From Streptomyces sp. NBC_00525 (GTDB lineage: Bacteria; Actinomycetota; Actinomycetes; Streptomycetales; Streptomycetaceae): a stretch of DNA of 64,000 nucleotides. The notes beneath the pieces were generated by a model that saw nothing but the letters and a program-made list of their open reading frames with translations, was not told the origin of the DNA and searched no databases. Made by a program: the position numbers and the translations under genes. This document shows positions 42,907 to 51,032 of this stretch, in pieces; position 1 is the stretch's first letter, and each line of letters begins with the position of its first letter. Where the stretch lies: contig NZ_CP107834.1 in NCBI RefSeq assembly GCF_036346595.1, positions 3,348,001 through 3,412,000 of the forward strand, written 5' to 3'.

Positions 42907-42980
42907 TCGGGGTGGCGGGATTTGAACCCACGACCTCTTCGTCCCGAACGAAGCGCGCTGCCAAGCTGCGCTACACCCCG
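42907..42980 (-). tRNA. tRNA-Pro (anticodon CGG)
   Basis: A 74-nt cloverleaf on the minus strand: acceptor CGGGGTG/CACCCCG, D-stem GCGC/GCGC, anticodon stem CTTCG/CGAAG with loop TTCGGGA (anticodon CGG, reading CCG), T-arm GTGGG-TTCAAAT-CCCGC, discriminator A. CCA is not encoded. CCG is an abundant proline codon in this genome. Confidence 0.97.
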
Positions 42981-43076
42981 ATCGTCGCGGTTTCCCGGCG
43001 ACATCGATAACTCTAGCCCACTGGCGCCCGGAGACGAAATCCGGTTTTTGTCGCGATCGGTCGGGGTGGCCCGGGG

Positions 43077-44018
43077 TCAGGCGTCGCGGGGGGTCAGGGT
43101 GAGAAGGGTGGCCTCCGGGGGGCAGGCGACGCGGACCGGGGCGTAGCGGCTTGTGCCGCAGCCGGCCGAGACGTGGAGGTAGGCGCGGTTGCCGGCGGCG
43201 ATGTGCGTGGAGAGGCCCTTGACCCGGTCCGTGTCCAGGTCGCAGTTGGTGACCAGGGCGCCGTAGAAGGGGACGCAGACCTGGCCGCCGTGGGTGTGAC
43301 CGGCAAGGACCAGAGGGTAACCGTCCGTAGTGAAGGCGTCGAGGGAGCGCAGGTACGGGGCGTGGACCACGCCGATCGACAGGTCGGCGTCCGTCTCGGG
43401 GCCGCCGGCGACCTCGGCGTACCGGTCGCGCTTGATGTGCGGGTCGTCCAGGCCGGTGAAGGCCAGCTCCAGGCCGTCCAGCTTGAGGCGGCCGCGCGTG
43501 TTGGAGAGGTTGAGCCAGCCCGCCTCGTCGAAGCCGTCGCGCATCGGCTCCCACGGGTTGTGGACGACGCCCACCGCCGGGGCGTTTCCGTTGAGGCCGT
43601 GCCGGCCCGACGCCTTCTCGAACAGGTAGCGGACCGGGTTGCGCAGCTTCGGGCCGTAGTAGTCGTTGGAGCCGAACACGTACACGCCCGGGAACTCCAT
43701 CAGCGGGCCGAGCGCGTCCAGCAGCTCCGGTACGGCCTCGGGGTCGGAGAGGTTGTCCCCGGTGTTGACGACGAAGTCGGGCCGCAGGCCCGCCAGCGAC
43801 TGGAGCCAGGCGCGCTTCTTGCGCTGCCCGCTGACCATGTGCACGTCGGAGATCTGCAGGACGCGCAGCGGGCGCGCCCCCTGCGGGAGCACCGGGACGG
43901 TGACCCTGCGCAGACGGAACGAGCGGACCTCGAAGCCTGCCGCGTAGACGAGACCGGCGGCGCCGGCCGCGGCGGTGACCGCCGTGATTTTCAGGGGTAC
44001 TCCGTAGCGTGCGCGCAT
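43077..44018 (-). CDS. Metallophosphoesterase, membrane-anchored
   Basis: 313 residues. An N-terminal membrane helix (~8-28, [20 protein letters not shown]) is followed by a calcineurin-like phosphoesterase domain: [24 protein letters not shown] (the GNH motif carries Ser and Asp here), VVHAPYL and AGHTHGGQ, whose residues bind a two-metal centre. This layout resembles YkuE-type phosphoesterases acting on lipids or cell-wall phosphodiesters; substrate unknown. It is divergent from the YqeY gene. Confidence 0.92.
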   Translation of the reverse strand: MRARYGVPLKITAVTAAAGAAGLVYAAGFEVRSFRLRRVTVPVLPQGARPLRVLQISDVHMVSGQRKKRAWLQSLAGLRPDFVVNTGDNLSDPEAVPELLDALGPLMEFPGVYVFGSNDYYGPKLRNPVRYLFEKASGRHGLNGNAPAVGVVHNPWEPMRDGFDEAGWLNLSNTRGRLKLDGLELAFTGLDDPHIKRDRYAEVAGGPETDADLSIGVVHAPYLRSLDAFTTDGYPLVLAGHTHGGQVCVPFYGALVTNCDLDTDRVKGLSTHIAAGNRAYLHVSAGCGTSRYAPVRVACPPEATLLTLTPRDA

Positions 44019-44097
44019 GCGCCCATCGTCGCAGACGGCGCCCGGCCGCGGGAAAACAGGCGGGCGCCGGACGGTCCGCACCTGCCACAATCTCCTC

Positions 44098-44562
44098 ATG
44101 ACCACGCTCAAGTCCAAGCTCCAGGAAGACCTCACCACGGCCATGAAGGCGCGTGACGAGCTGACCTCGTCCACGCTCCGGCTGACCCTCACCGCGATCA
44201 CCAAGGAGGAGGTGGGCGGCAAGTCCGCCCGCGAGCTCTCCGACGACGAGGTGCAGAAGGTGATCGCCAAGGAGGCCAAGAAGCGCCGCGAGGCGGCCGA
44301 GGCCTTCGCCAAGGGCGGCCGGACCGAGCAGGCCGAGCGGGAGAAGAAGGAGGGCGAGATCCTCGACGCGTACCTCCCGCAGCAGCTGAGCGACGACGAG
44401 CTGAACGCCGTCGTGGCCTCCGCCGTCGACGAGGCGAAGGCCGCCGGGGCAGAGGGGCCGCGCGCGATGGGCGCCGTCATGAAGATCGTCAACCCGAAGG
44501 TGGCCGGTCGCGCCGACGGCGGCCGGGTGGCCGCCGCGGTGAAGAAGCTCCTCGCGGGCTGA
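44098..44562 (+). CDS. GatB/YqeY domain-containing protein
   Basis: 154 residues, all helical and lysine-rich: LKSKLQEDLTTAMKARDEL, then LTAITKEEVGGKSARELSD, ending VNPKVAGRADGGRVAAAVKK. This is the YqeY family, equal to the tail domain of GatB/GatE that binds tRNA; the stand-alone role is unknown. CACAAT ends 6 bases before the ATG, again suggesting a leaderless message. A 20-bp hairpin follows. Confidence 0.92.
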   Translation: MTTLKSKLQEDLTTAMKARDELTSSTLRLTLTAITKEEVGGKSARELSDDEVQKVIAKEAKKRREAAEAFAKGGRTEQAEREKKEGEILDAYLPQQLSDDELNAVVASAVDEAKAAGAEGPRAMGAVMKIVNPKVAGRADGGRVAAAVKKLLAG

Positions 44563-44587
44563 GCCGGCTCCCTTCGCACGCCGTGAA

Positions 44588-44632
44588 CGAGGGCGGGGCG
44601 CCCCCGGTGGTTCCGGGGGCGCCCCGCCCTCG
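44588..44632. terminator. Bidirectional terminator between yqeY and the PBP gene
   Basis: A perfect 20-bp stem (44588-44607 with 44613-44632) closed by TGGTT, between two convergent stops. Confidence 0.9.
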
Positions 44633-44650
44633 CGTGTGAGCGGTCTCGGC

Positions 44651-46909
44651 TCAGGGGCCGTTCACGCCGCCGTCGTTCTGGCCGCGGCCGTGGCCGTTGT
44701 CGTCGCCGGGTCCGCCGATGACGCCCGGTGGGATGCTGATGCCGGGGAACGGGTTGTCGTCACCGGGCTTGTTGTCGCCCGGCTTCCGCTTGTCGCGGTC
44801 CCGGTTCCGCTTGTCCTTGTCCTCCTTCTCCTTCTCCTTCGCGCGCGGCACGTCGACCGCGTTGAAGGAGGGGGTCTCGGAGGGACTCAGAGAGCCGGTC
44901 ATCGCCGTCTTCCAGATCGGCCCTGGCAGACAGCCACCGCAGACCTTGTCGTAGTACTGGCCGCCGATGACGATGTTGGTCATCGACTCCTGGCGGGCAC
45001 CGTCGCTGCCGACCCACACCGCCGTGGACAGGTTCGGCGTGTAGCCGACGAACCAGACGTTCTTGCGCTCGTCGGTGGTACCGGTCTTGCCCGCGTTGTC
45101 GCGGTCGCTGAGACCGGCCTGCGTACCGGTTCCGTCCTCGACGACGCCCTTGAGCATCTGGTTGAGGGTGTCGGCCGTGTGCTCGCTCATCGCGCGGTCG
45201 CACTTCGACTTCGGTACGTCGATCGCCGAGCCGTCCGCCTTCTTGACGGAGAGGATCGCGACCGGCGAGCAGTACGTGCCGCGGTTGGCGAAGGTCGCGT
45301 AGACCGCGGCCATGGCGAGCGGGGTCGACTCCTGGCTGCCGAGCGTGGTGGTGGGAATCTGCAGCAGCGGCTTGTTGTCACCGCGCGTGTAGCCGACCTT
45401 CTTGGCCATGGTCAGCGTCTCGCAGAGGCCGGCCTTCTCCTCCAGCTTGGCGAAGTAGGTGTTGATCGACTTGCCCAGCGCGCTGGTCATGTCGAACATG
45501 CCCTTCTCGGTCTCCGTCTCGTTCTCCACGTCCCACGGCTTGTTGTCCGCGGGGGCGCCCTCGCAGGTGCGGAAGGCGTCGGCGGGCAGCGTTATCGAGG
45601 AGGGCGTGTCGAAACTCTGCGCCGGGCTGATGCCCTTCTCCAGCGCCGCCGCGGCGGTGATCGGCTTGAACGTCGAGCCGACCTGGAAGCCGGCGTAGCT
45701 GCCGCCCATCGCGTGGTCGACGGAGAGGTTCAGCATGGTCTGGTGCTTGGACGGGTCCAGACCGTACGGCCGCGACTGGGCCATCGCCAGTATGCGGCCG
45801 GTGCCCGGCTGCACCTGGACGACCGCGGCGGCGACCTTGTCGTCGGAGTTGACGCGGGAGGTGGCGGCCTCGTTGGAGGCGGCCTGCGAGCGAGGGTCCA
45901 GCGTGGTCTTGATGGTCAGACCGCCGGTCGCCCAGAGCTTGGCGCGCTCCTTCTCGGTCTTGCCGAAGGCCGGGTCGTTCTTGACGATCTTCTGGACGTA
46001 GTCGCAGAAGAACCCGGCGCCGTTGACGGCGGTGATGCAGCCGTTCTGCGGGCGCTTGACCTTGAGCTTGATCGGGTTCTTCTGGGCCTTCTCCGCCTCT
46101 TCGCGCGAGATCTTCCCGGTGTCCGCCATCCGCTGGAGGACGGTGTTGCGGCGCTTGGTCGCTTCCTCTATGTCGTTGATGGGGTCGTAGCGGCTGGGGG
46201 ACTGCACGATCCCGGCCAGCAGCGCGGCCTCCTCCAGGCTCAGGTTCTTGGCCGACTTGGAGAAGTAGCGCTGGGAGGCGGCCTCGACGCCGTACGCCTG
46301 CTGCCCGAAGAACGTGATGTTGAGGTAGTTCTCCAGGATCTTCTTCTTGCCGAGCTCTTCCTCGACCTGGATCGCGTACTTCAGTTCCTGGATCTTGCGG
46401 CCGAGCGTCTGCTGGGTGGCCTGGGCGACCTTGTCCGGGTCGTTGCCCGCCTCCTCGACGAAGACGTTCTTCACGTACTGCTGGGTGAGCGTCGAGGCGC
46501 CCTCCGCGGTCCCGCCGGCCTGCACGTTGCGGTTCATCGCGCGCAGGATGCCCTTGAGGTCGACGGCGCCGTGCTCGTAGAAGCGGGCGTCCTCGATCGC
46601 GATGATCGCCTTCTGCATGTACGGCGAGATGCTCGTCAGCGGCACCACCGTGCGGTCACGGGAGTACACCGTGGCGATGAGGCCGCCCTCGCTGTCCAGG
46701 ATCTTGGAGCGCTGACTCAGCGGTGGCGTCTTCAGATTGGCCGGGATCTCGTCGAACCCGTCGACCGTCCCCTTGGCGGCCAGACCCAGTGCTCCGGCGG
46801 CCGGCAGCGCGATACCCGCGAGGACGACTCCCGAGAGTGCGGCGACACCGAGGAACTTGGCGGCCTGCTGGGTCTTGGTGAGACCCCCGCCCGAGCGCTT
46901 CTTTGGCAT
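44651..46909 (-). CDS. Class A penicillin-binding protein (transglycosylase/transpeptidase)
   Basis: 752 residues. A short basic cytosolic end, one membrane helix (~20-45), a GT51 glycosyltransferase domain (~75-255: AIEDARFYEHGAVDLKGILR, STLTQQYVKN, LNITFFGQQAYG), and a transpeptidase domain (~340-650) with active-site SxxK in GSTFKP, SxN in GKSINTYF and KTG in GKTGTTDE. The tail (~670-752) is a charged Lys/Asp/Gly/Pro-rich segment. It polymerises and cross-links peptidoglycan outside the membrane. Its upstream region faces that of wblA, and they are divergent. Confidence 0.96.
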   Translation of the reverse strand: MPKKRSGGGLTKTQQAAKFLGVAALSGVVLAGIALPAAGALGLAAKGTVDGFDEIPANLKTPPLSQRSKILDSEGGLIATVYSRDRTVVPLTSISPYMQKAIIAIEDARFYEHGAVDLKGILRAMNRNVQAGGTAEGASTLTQQYVKNVFVEEAGNDPDKVAQATQQTLGRKIQELKYAIQVEEELGKKKILENYLNITFFGQQAYGVEAASQRYFSKSAKNLSLEEAALLAGIVQSPSRYDPINDIEEATKRRNTVLQRMADTGKISREEAEKAQKNPIKLKVKRPQNGCITAVNGAGFFCDYVQKIVKNDPAFGKTEKERAKLWATGGLTIKTTLDPRSQAASNEAATSRVNSDDKVAAAVVQVQPGTGRILAMAQSRPYGLDPSKHQTMLNLSVDHAMGGSYAGFQVGSTFKPITAAAALEKGISPAQSFDTPSSITLPADAFRTCEGAPADNKPWDVENETETEKGMFDMTSALGKSINTYFAKLEEKAGLCETLTMAKKVGYTRGDNKPLLQIPTTTLGSQESTPLAMAAVYATFANRGTYCSPVAILSVKKADGSAIDVPKSKCDRAMSEHTADTLNQMLKGVVEDGTGTQAGLSDRDNAGKTGTTDERKNVWFVGYTPNLSTAVWVGSDGARQESMTNIVIGGQYYDKVCGGCLPGPIWKTAMTGSLSPSETPSFNAVDVPRAKEKEKEDKDKRNRDRDKRKPGDNKPGDDNPFPGISIPPGVIGGPGDDNGHGRGQNDGGVNGP

Positions 46910-47434
46910 GGGGGCAGCCTAATCCGTAGATATGAGCGTTCCGTAGGACCGGGTGCTTCTCGGAGCGTTCGCGTACCGGACCGTGACATTCGGACCGGCG
47001 TGTACACGCGCGGCCGTGGGCTCCGACCTGGTGGCATGGCGGTGCGGGGCGGCTGCGTTCCCATTCGCCGGACACAGGGATATGCCTTGGCCTAAGCTGC
47101 TCTCAACTGTCACAGCAGTCCGGTTACGTATCAACCCCCGCGCACGATCAGGCCATGCGCCCGGCGTTCCCGAATTCGCCCGGCGTGTCACCGGATGCCC
47201 GTTGCGGTTTTGGTGGACTGTCCTGATGAAGGCGACTTGGTCCCGCATGTCCTCCCCTCACTCCCCTGGGTGATCTGCCGCATACGCATAGTCCGTTCGG
47301 GCCATTCAAGATTGGGCCCGAAGGGGGTGTTGTGCTGTCGCCACCTTCCGTAACGTCCTCAACTGGCAGCGGTGAAGGTGAATATGCCGCTGCCGCCGTG
47401 GGGGAGCCTCGATTCGGGAGAGGACGGCGCCGGG
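46910..47434. other. Long intergenic region between the PBP gene and wblA
   Basis: 525 bases of relatively AT-rich sequence holding two divergent promoters and probably a long wblA leader. A hairpin lies at 47296-47322. TTGTGCTGTC around 47330 and several TANNNT hexamers are present, but none is decisive. No ORF has ribosome-site or codon support. Confidence 0.55.
47296..47322 (+). other. Hairpin in the wblA leader
   Basis: TTCGGGCC (47296-47303) pairs with GGCCCGAA (47315-47322) around ATTCAAGATTG, about 110 bases before the wblA start, followed by GGGGGTGTTGTG. It may be an attenuator or protein-binding element. Confidence 0.5.
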
Positions 47435-47785
47435 ATGGGCTGGGTAACCGACTGGAGTGCGCAGGCAGCCTGCCGCACTACTGATCCGGATGAACTGTTC
47501 GTACAAGGGGCAGCGCAGAACAGGGCCAAGGCGGTGTGCACCGGATGCCCGGTGCGGACCGAGTGCCTGGCCGACGCGCTGGACCATCGCGTCGAATTCG
47601 GCGTGTGGGGTGGGATGACGGAGCGGGAGCGCCGCGCGCTGCTGCGCAGGCGGCCGACCGTGACGTCCTGGCGCCGGCTGCTGGAGACCGCCCGCAGCGA
47701 GTACGAGCGGTCCACGGGCATGCTGCCCGTGGCGAATGGGCTGGAGAACGGCGAGCTGCACGAGACGTTCGCCGCCGTCGGCTAG
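47435..47785 (+). CDS. wblA: WhiB-like regulator WblA
   Basis: 116 residues. The four iron-sulfur Cys follow the WhiB pattern: C in QAACRTTDP, then AVCTGCPVRTEC (CxxC-x5-C), with the turn GVWGGMTERERRAL and a basic DNA-binding RRRPTVTSW. It closely matches Streptomyces WblA, a [4Fe-4S] regulator of the switch from aerial growth to sporulation and of antibiotic production. ATG 47435 is preceded by GGGAGAGGA; an in-frame GTG at 47372 or ATG at 47384 would add up to 21 residues (KVNMPLPPWGSLDSGEDGAG) and cannot be excluded. The conserved domain is intact either way. Confidence 0.95.
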   Translation: MGWVTDWSAQAACRTTDPDELFVQGAAQNRAKAVCTGCPVRTECLADALDHRVEFGVWGGMTERERRALLRRRPTVTSWRRLLETARSEYERSTGMLPVANGLENGELHETFAAVG

Positions 47786-47843
47786 CGCCTGTCCGGTACG
47801 AGGGCGTCGTACGGCCCCCACCGTACGTACGCACGACGAGCGG

Positions 47844-49166
47844 CTAGGCAGCTCCGGCCGGGTCCGATCCGGTCGCGAGCCGGTCCCCGACGGCCCGCAG
47901 GCCCGAGAGGTCGTGGACGTCTCCGGGCAGCGCGGCCACGGCGGTCACGGGTACCTCGGGATGGCGCGCGGTGAAACGGTCGCGGGTGTCCTGTTCGCGC
48001 GCGACCAACTGCATCCGTTCGGCATGCAGACGGAGCAGTCCGGCGGTCAGTTCTTCGGTTGTGATGGTTGGCGTACGGTCGGTCCGGAGCTCGGGGTCCG
48101 TAGCGGATTCGGGAGCGGCGGTTCCAGGGGCATCGGCGGTGGGTGCGCGCCCGGCCGTGGGAGAGTCGGCGGGCTCACGAAGTCCAGCCTTCCCGGCCGC
48201 CTGATCCACAATGCCACCGGTTTCAAGATTTTCTGCGGCGGCCAGCGCCTGTTCGGCGGAGAGCCGGGCGGCGTCGCTGCCGTGCACCCGGTTGAGCACC
48301 AGTCCCGCCAGTGGCATCCCCTCCGCCGCCAGGCGTTCCACGAAGTACGCCGCTTCGCGGAGCGCGTCCCGCTCCGGTGTCGCGACGACGAGGAACGCCG
48401 TGCCGGGCGCCTGGAGAAGTTTGTACGTGGCATCGGCGCGGGTACGGAAGCCGCCGAACATGGTGTCCATCGCGGCGACGAACGTCTGGACGTCCCGCAG
48501 GAACTGCCCGCCCAGCAGCTTGCCGAGCGTCCCGGTCATCATCGACATGCCCACGTTGAGGAACTTCATTCCGGCGCGGCCACCCATTTTCGCCGGGGCC
48601 ATCAGCAGCTTGATGAACTTCCCGTCCAGGAACGAGCCCAAACGCTTCGGGGCGTCCAGGAAGTCCAGCGCGGACCGCGACGGCGGCGTGTCCACGACGA
48701 TCAGGTCCCACTCGTCGCGCGCCCGGAGCTGACCGAGCTTCTCCATCGCCATGTACTCCTGCGTGCCCGCGAAGCCGGCCGACAGGGACTGATAGAAGGG
48801 GTTCTCCAGAATGGCGCGGGCCCGTTCCGCGTCCGCGTGCGCCTCGACGATCTCGTCGAAGGTCCGCTTCATGTCGAGCATCATGGCGTGCAGCTCACCG
48901 GCGCCCTCGATGCCCTTCACCCGGCGCGGCACGTTGTCCAGCGAATCGATGCCCATGGACTGGGCGAGCCTGCGGGCCGGGTCGATGGTGAGGACGACGA
49001 CCTTGCGTCCGCGCTCCGCCGCCCGCACGCCGAGCGCCGCCGCGGTGGTCGTCTTGCCGACGCCGCCGGAGCCGCAGCAGACGATGATCCGGATGCCCGG
49101 ATCGTTGATCAGGGCGTCGGTGTCCAGGGCCGGTACGGGGGCCGCCGCCCTTGTGCGTGCTGTCAT
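47844..49166 (-). CDS. ArsA/Get3-type ATPase (second of tandem pair)
   Basis: 440 residues. Deviant Walker A CCGSGGVGKTTTAAALG (~30-45), switch I TIDPARRLAQS, switch II VVDTPPSRSALDF, then LAGLVLNRV. A long Ala/Glu/Thr-rich stretch (~330-370) interrupts the C-terminal part. The anion-pump Cys residues of ArsA are absent, so arsenite transport is unlikely; related proteins are tail-anchored-protein targeting factors (Get3). It is translationally coupled (ATGA) to the preceding ATPase, suggesting a heterodimer that replaces the two halves of ArsA. Convergent with wblA. Confidence 0.9.
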   Translation of the reverse strand: MTARTRAAAPVPALDTDALINDPGIRIIVCCGSGGVGKTTTAAALGVRAAERGRKVVVLTIDPARRLAQSMGIDSLDNVPRRVKGIEGAGELHAMMLDMKRTFDEIVEAHADAERARAILENPFYQSLSAGFAGTQEYMAMEKLGQLRARDEWDLIVVDTPPSRSALDFLDAPKRLGSFLDGKFIKLLMAPAKMGGRAGMKFLNVGMSMMTGTLGKLLGGQFLRDVQTFVAAMDTMFGGFRTRADATYKLLQAPGTAFLVVATPERDALREAAYFVERLAAEGMPLAGLVLNRVHGSDAARLSAEQALAAAENLETGGIVDQAAGKAGLREPADSPTAGRAPTADAPGTAAPESATDPELRTDRTPTITTEELTAGLLRLHAERMQLVAREQDTRDRFTARHPEVPVTAVAALPGDVHDLSGLRAVGDRLATGSDPAGAA

Positions 49167-50152
49167 GAACCCGCCCCTCGTCCGGACTCCCCTTGGCCCG
49201 CGCCCTGTTCGCGGAGCGCGGCCGCCAGCGTGTCGAGCCCGGCCCGGTCCACCCCCTCGCCGATCAGCGGGAGCTCGTACCCCGGCAGGCCGAGGCCCGC
49301 CAGCACCGCGCGCTGTTCGCGCTCCAGGGCGACCCGCTGGGTGTGCTCGGCGGCCTGCTCGACCAGCGGGCGTACGAGCCCCGCCGCGCCGGTCACGCCC
49401 GCCCGTGTCAGCGTCTTGGCGATCTCCTTGCGCCGGCCGCCCGAGGCGGCGCTCAGCGCGTCGCCGTCCAGCAGCTGCGGGCGCACCATGTTCACGATGA
49501 CCCGGCCCACCGGCAGTTCGGCGGCGCGCAGCTCCGCGATGCCGTCCGCGGTCTCCTGGACCGGCATCTCCTCCAGCAGGGTGACCAGATGCACCGAGGT
49601 CTCCGGGGACTTCAGCACCCTCATCACGGCCTGGGCCTGATTGTGTATCGGGCCGATCCGGGCGAGCCCGGCCACCTCGTCGTTCACATTGAGGAAGCGC
49701 GTGATGCGGCCGGTCGGCGGGGCGTCCATGATCACGTGGTCGTAGACGAACCGGTTCTGCCGGTCCTTGCGGCGGACCGCCTCGCAGGCCTTGCCCGTCA
49801 GCAGGACGTCCCGCACGCCGGGCGCGATGGTGGTCGCGAAGTCGATCGCGCCGAGCTTCTTGAGCGCCCGGCCCGCGCTGCCGAGCTTGTAGAACATCTG
49901 GAGGTAGTCGAGGAGCGCCAGCTCCGCGTCGATCGCGAGGGCGTAGACCTCGCCGCCGCCGGGGGCGACGGCGATCCTGCGCTCCTCGTAGGGGAGGGAG
50001 CCCGCATCGAAGAGCTGGGCGATGCCCTGTCTGCCCTCGACCTCCACGAGGAGAGTGCGCCTGCCCTCGGCCGCGAGGGCGAGCGCGAGGGCGGCGGCGA
50101 CCGTGGTCTTACCGGTACCGCCCTTGCCGCTGACGACCTGGAACCTGCTCAC
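49163..50152 (-). CDS. ArsA/Get3-type ATPase (first of tandem pair)
   Basis: 329 residues. Deviant Walker A VSGKGGTGKTTVAAALAL at residues 7-24, switch I VEVEGRQGIAQLF, switch II VIMDAPPTGRITRFLNV, and VGRVIVNMVRPQLL. It shares the fold with the downstream gene but is shorter, and contains only one Cys, so no metalloid site is seen. GTG start with few bases between it and the DUF4177 gene's divergent promoter (82-base gap). The pair next to wblA is conserved in Streptomyces, as I recall. Confidence 0.9.
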   Translation of the reverse strand: MSRFQVVSGKGGTGKTTVAAALALALAAEGRRTLLVEVEGRQGIAQLFDAGSLPYEERRIAVAPGGGEVYALAIDAELALLDYLQMFYKLGSAGRALKKLGAIDFATTIAPGVRDVLLTGKACEAVRRKDRQNRFVYDHVIMDAPPTGRITRFLNVNDEVAGLARIGPIHNQAQAVMRVLKSPETSVHLVTLLEEMPVQETADGIAELRAAELPVGRVIVNMVRPQLLDGDALSAASGGRRKEIAKTLTRAGVTGAAGLVRPLVEQAAEHTQRVALEREQRAVLAGLGLPGYELPLIGEGVDRAGLDTLAAALREQGAGQGESGRGAGS

Positions 50153-50222
50153 GTATTCGAGCCTAACCAGTCACACCGCAGGCTACGCACGAGGCTGCGC
50201 GTGCCCTGGATTGCGCAGGCAT

Positions 50223-50228
50223 TACAGT
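50223..50228 (+). promoter_or_regulatory. -10 hexamer TACAGT, leaderless start of DUF4177-RidA unit
   Basis: TACAGT ends 6 bases before ATG 50235; no Shine-Dalgarno. Confidence 0.45.
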
Positions 50229-50234
50229 CGGGCC

Positions 50235-50393
50235 ATGACCAAGTGGGAATACGCGACCGTGCCCCTTCTCGTGCACGCGACCAAGCAGATTCTGGACACC
50301 TGGGGCGAGGACGGCTGGGAGCTGGTCCAGGTCGTTCCCGGCCCGAACAACCCCGAGCAGCTCGTGGCGTACCTGAAGCGGGAGAAGCAGTAG
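50235..50393 (+). CDS. DUF4177 small protein
   Basis: 52 residues: MTKWEYATVPLL, then TWGEDGWELVQVVPGPN and a basic end. This is the DUF4177 pattern, in which the family core is WEY...GWELV. No role is known. Its TAG stop overlaps the GTG of the RidA gene by one base (TAGTG), so the two are co-translated, hinting at a functional link to RidA. Transcription is probably leaderless. Confidence 0.85.
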   Translation: MTKWEYATVPLLVHATKQILDTWGEDGWELVQVVPGPNNPEQLVAYLKREKQ

Positions 50394-50863
50394 TGGCGGG
50401 CACCGTCGAGGCGAGGCTCGCCGAGCTGGGGCTGCCGCTGCCGGCCGTCGTGCCGCCGCTGGCCGTGTACCAGCCGGCCGTGCAGTCGGGCGTGTACGTG
50501 TACACGGCCGGCCAGCTGCCGATGGTGGACGGCAAGCTCGCCGTCACCGGCAAGGTCGGCGCCGAGGTCACGCCCGACGAGGCCAAGGAGCTGGCCAAGA
50601 CCTGCGCGCTGAACGCCCTGGCCGCGGTGAAGTCGGTCGCGGGCGACCTGGACCGCATCGCGCGGGTCGTGAAGGTCGTCGGCTTCGTCGCGTCGGCCAC
50701 CGACTTCACCGGCCAGTCCGGTGTGGTCAACGGCGCGAGCGAGCTGCTGGGCGAGGTCCTCGGGGACAAGGGCGTGCACGCCCGCAGCGCCGTGGGCGTC
50801 GCCGTGCTGCCGCTGGACGCGCCGGTCGAGGTCGAGATCCAGGTCGAGCTGACCGAAGCCTGA
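50393..50863 (+). CDS. RidA family protein (reactive imine deaminase)
   Basis: 156 residues, YjgF/YER057c/UK114 fold: VYVYTAGQLPMVDGKLAVTG, ALNALAAVKSVAGDLDRIAR, VNGASELLGEVLGDKGVHAR and VAVLPLDAPVEVEIQVEL. The Arg of HARSAVGVAVLP is the substrate-binding Arg typical of active members. RidA hydrolyses enamine/imine intermediates made by PLP enzymes. It starts at a GTG overlapping the preceding stop. Confidence 0.92.
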   Translation: MAGTVEARLAELGLPLPAVVPPLAVYQPAVQSGVYVYTAGQLPMVDGKLAVTGKVGAEVTPDEAKELAKTCALNALAAVKSVAGDLDRIARVVKVVGFVASATDFTGQSGVVNGASELLGEVLGDKGVHARSAVGVAVLPLDAPVEVEIQVELTEA

Positions 50864-51020
50864 CCCGGCCCGCATCTCCCCGATGCGGCCCGTATCCGCC
50901 GTCGATCCCGTCCGGTCGTGACGACCGGGCGGGATCGCGTGTTTCCGGAGGCCGCGCCGATGTAGGTGTAGACGCCATGTACGGATCGGGATACCTCTCG
51001 AACATCGGCGCGGTTCCGGA

Positions 51021-51026
51021 TAGCCT
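51021..51026 (+). promoter_or_regulatory. -10 hexamer TAGCCT, leaderless start of Nudix gene
   Basis: TAGCCT ends 6 bases before ATG 51033; no ribosome site. Confidence 0.5.
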
Positions 51027-51032
51027 CCGGCC

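Noticed and set aside
42440..42980. Search for an integration (att) site at the tRNA-Pro gene
   Set aside because: No duplicate of the tRNA 3' end, integrase or atypical DNA was seen near it.
46919..47248. 109-residue minus-strand ORF in the PBP-wblA gap
   Set aside because: No ribosome site, low third-position GC bias, and it would cover the divergent promoter region.
47844..50152. Arsenic-resistance operon
   Set aside because: The ArsA-type ATPases lack metalloid Cys, and no arsB, arsC or arsR is present.
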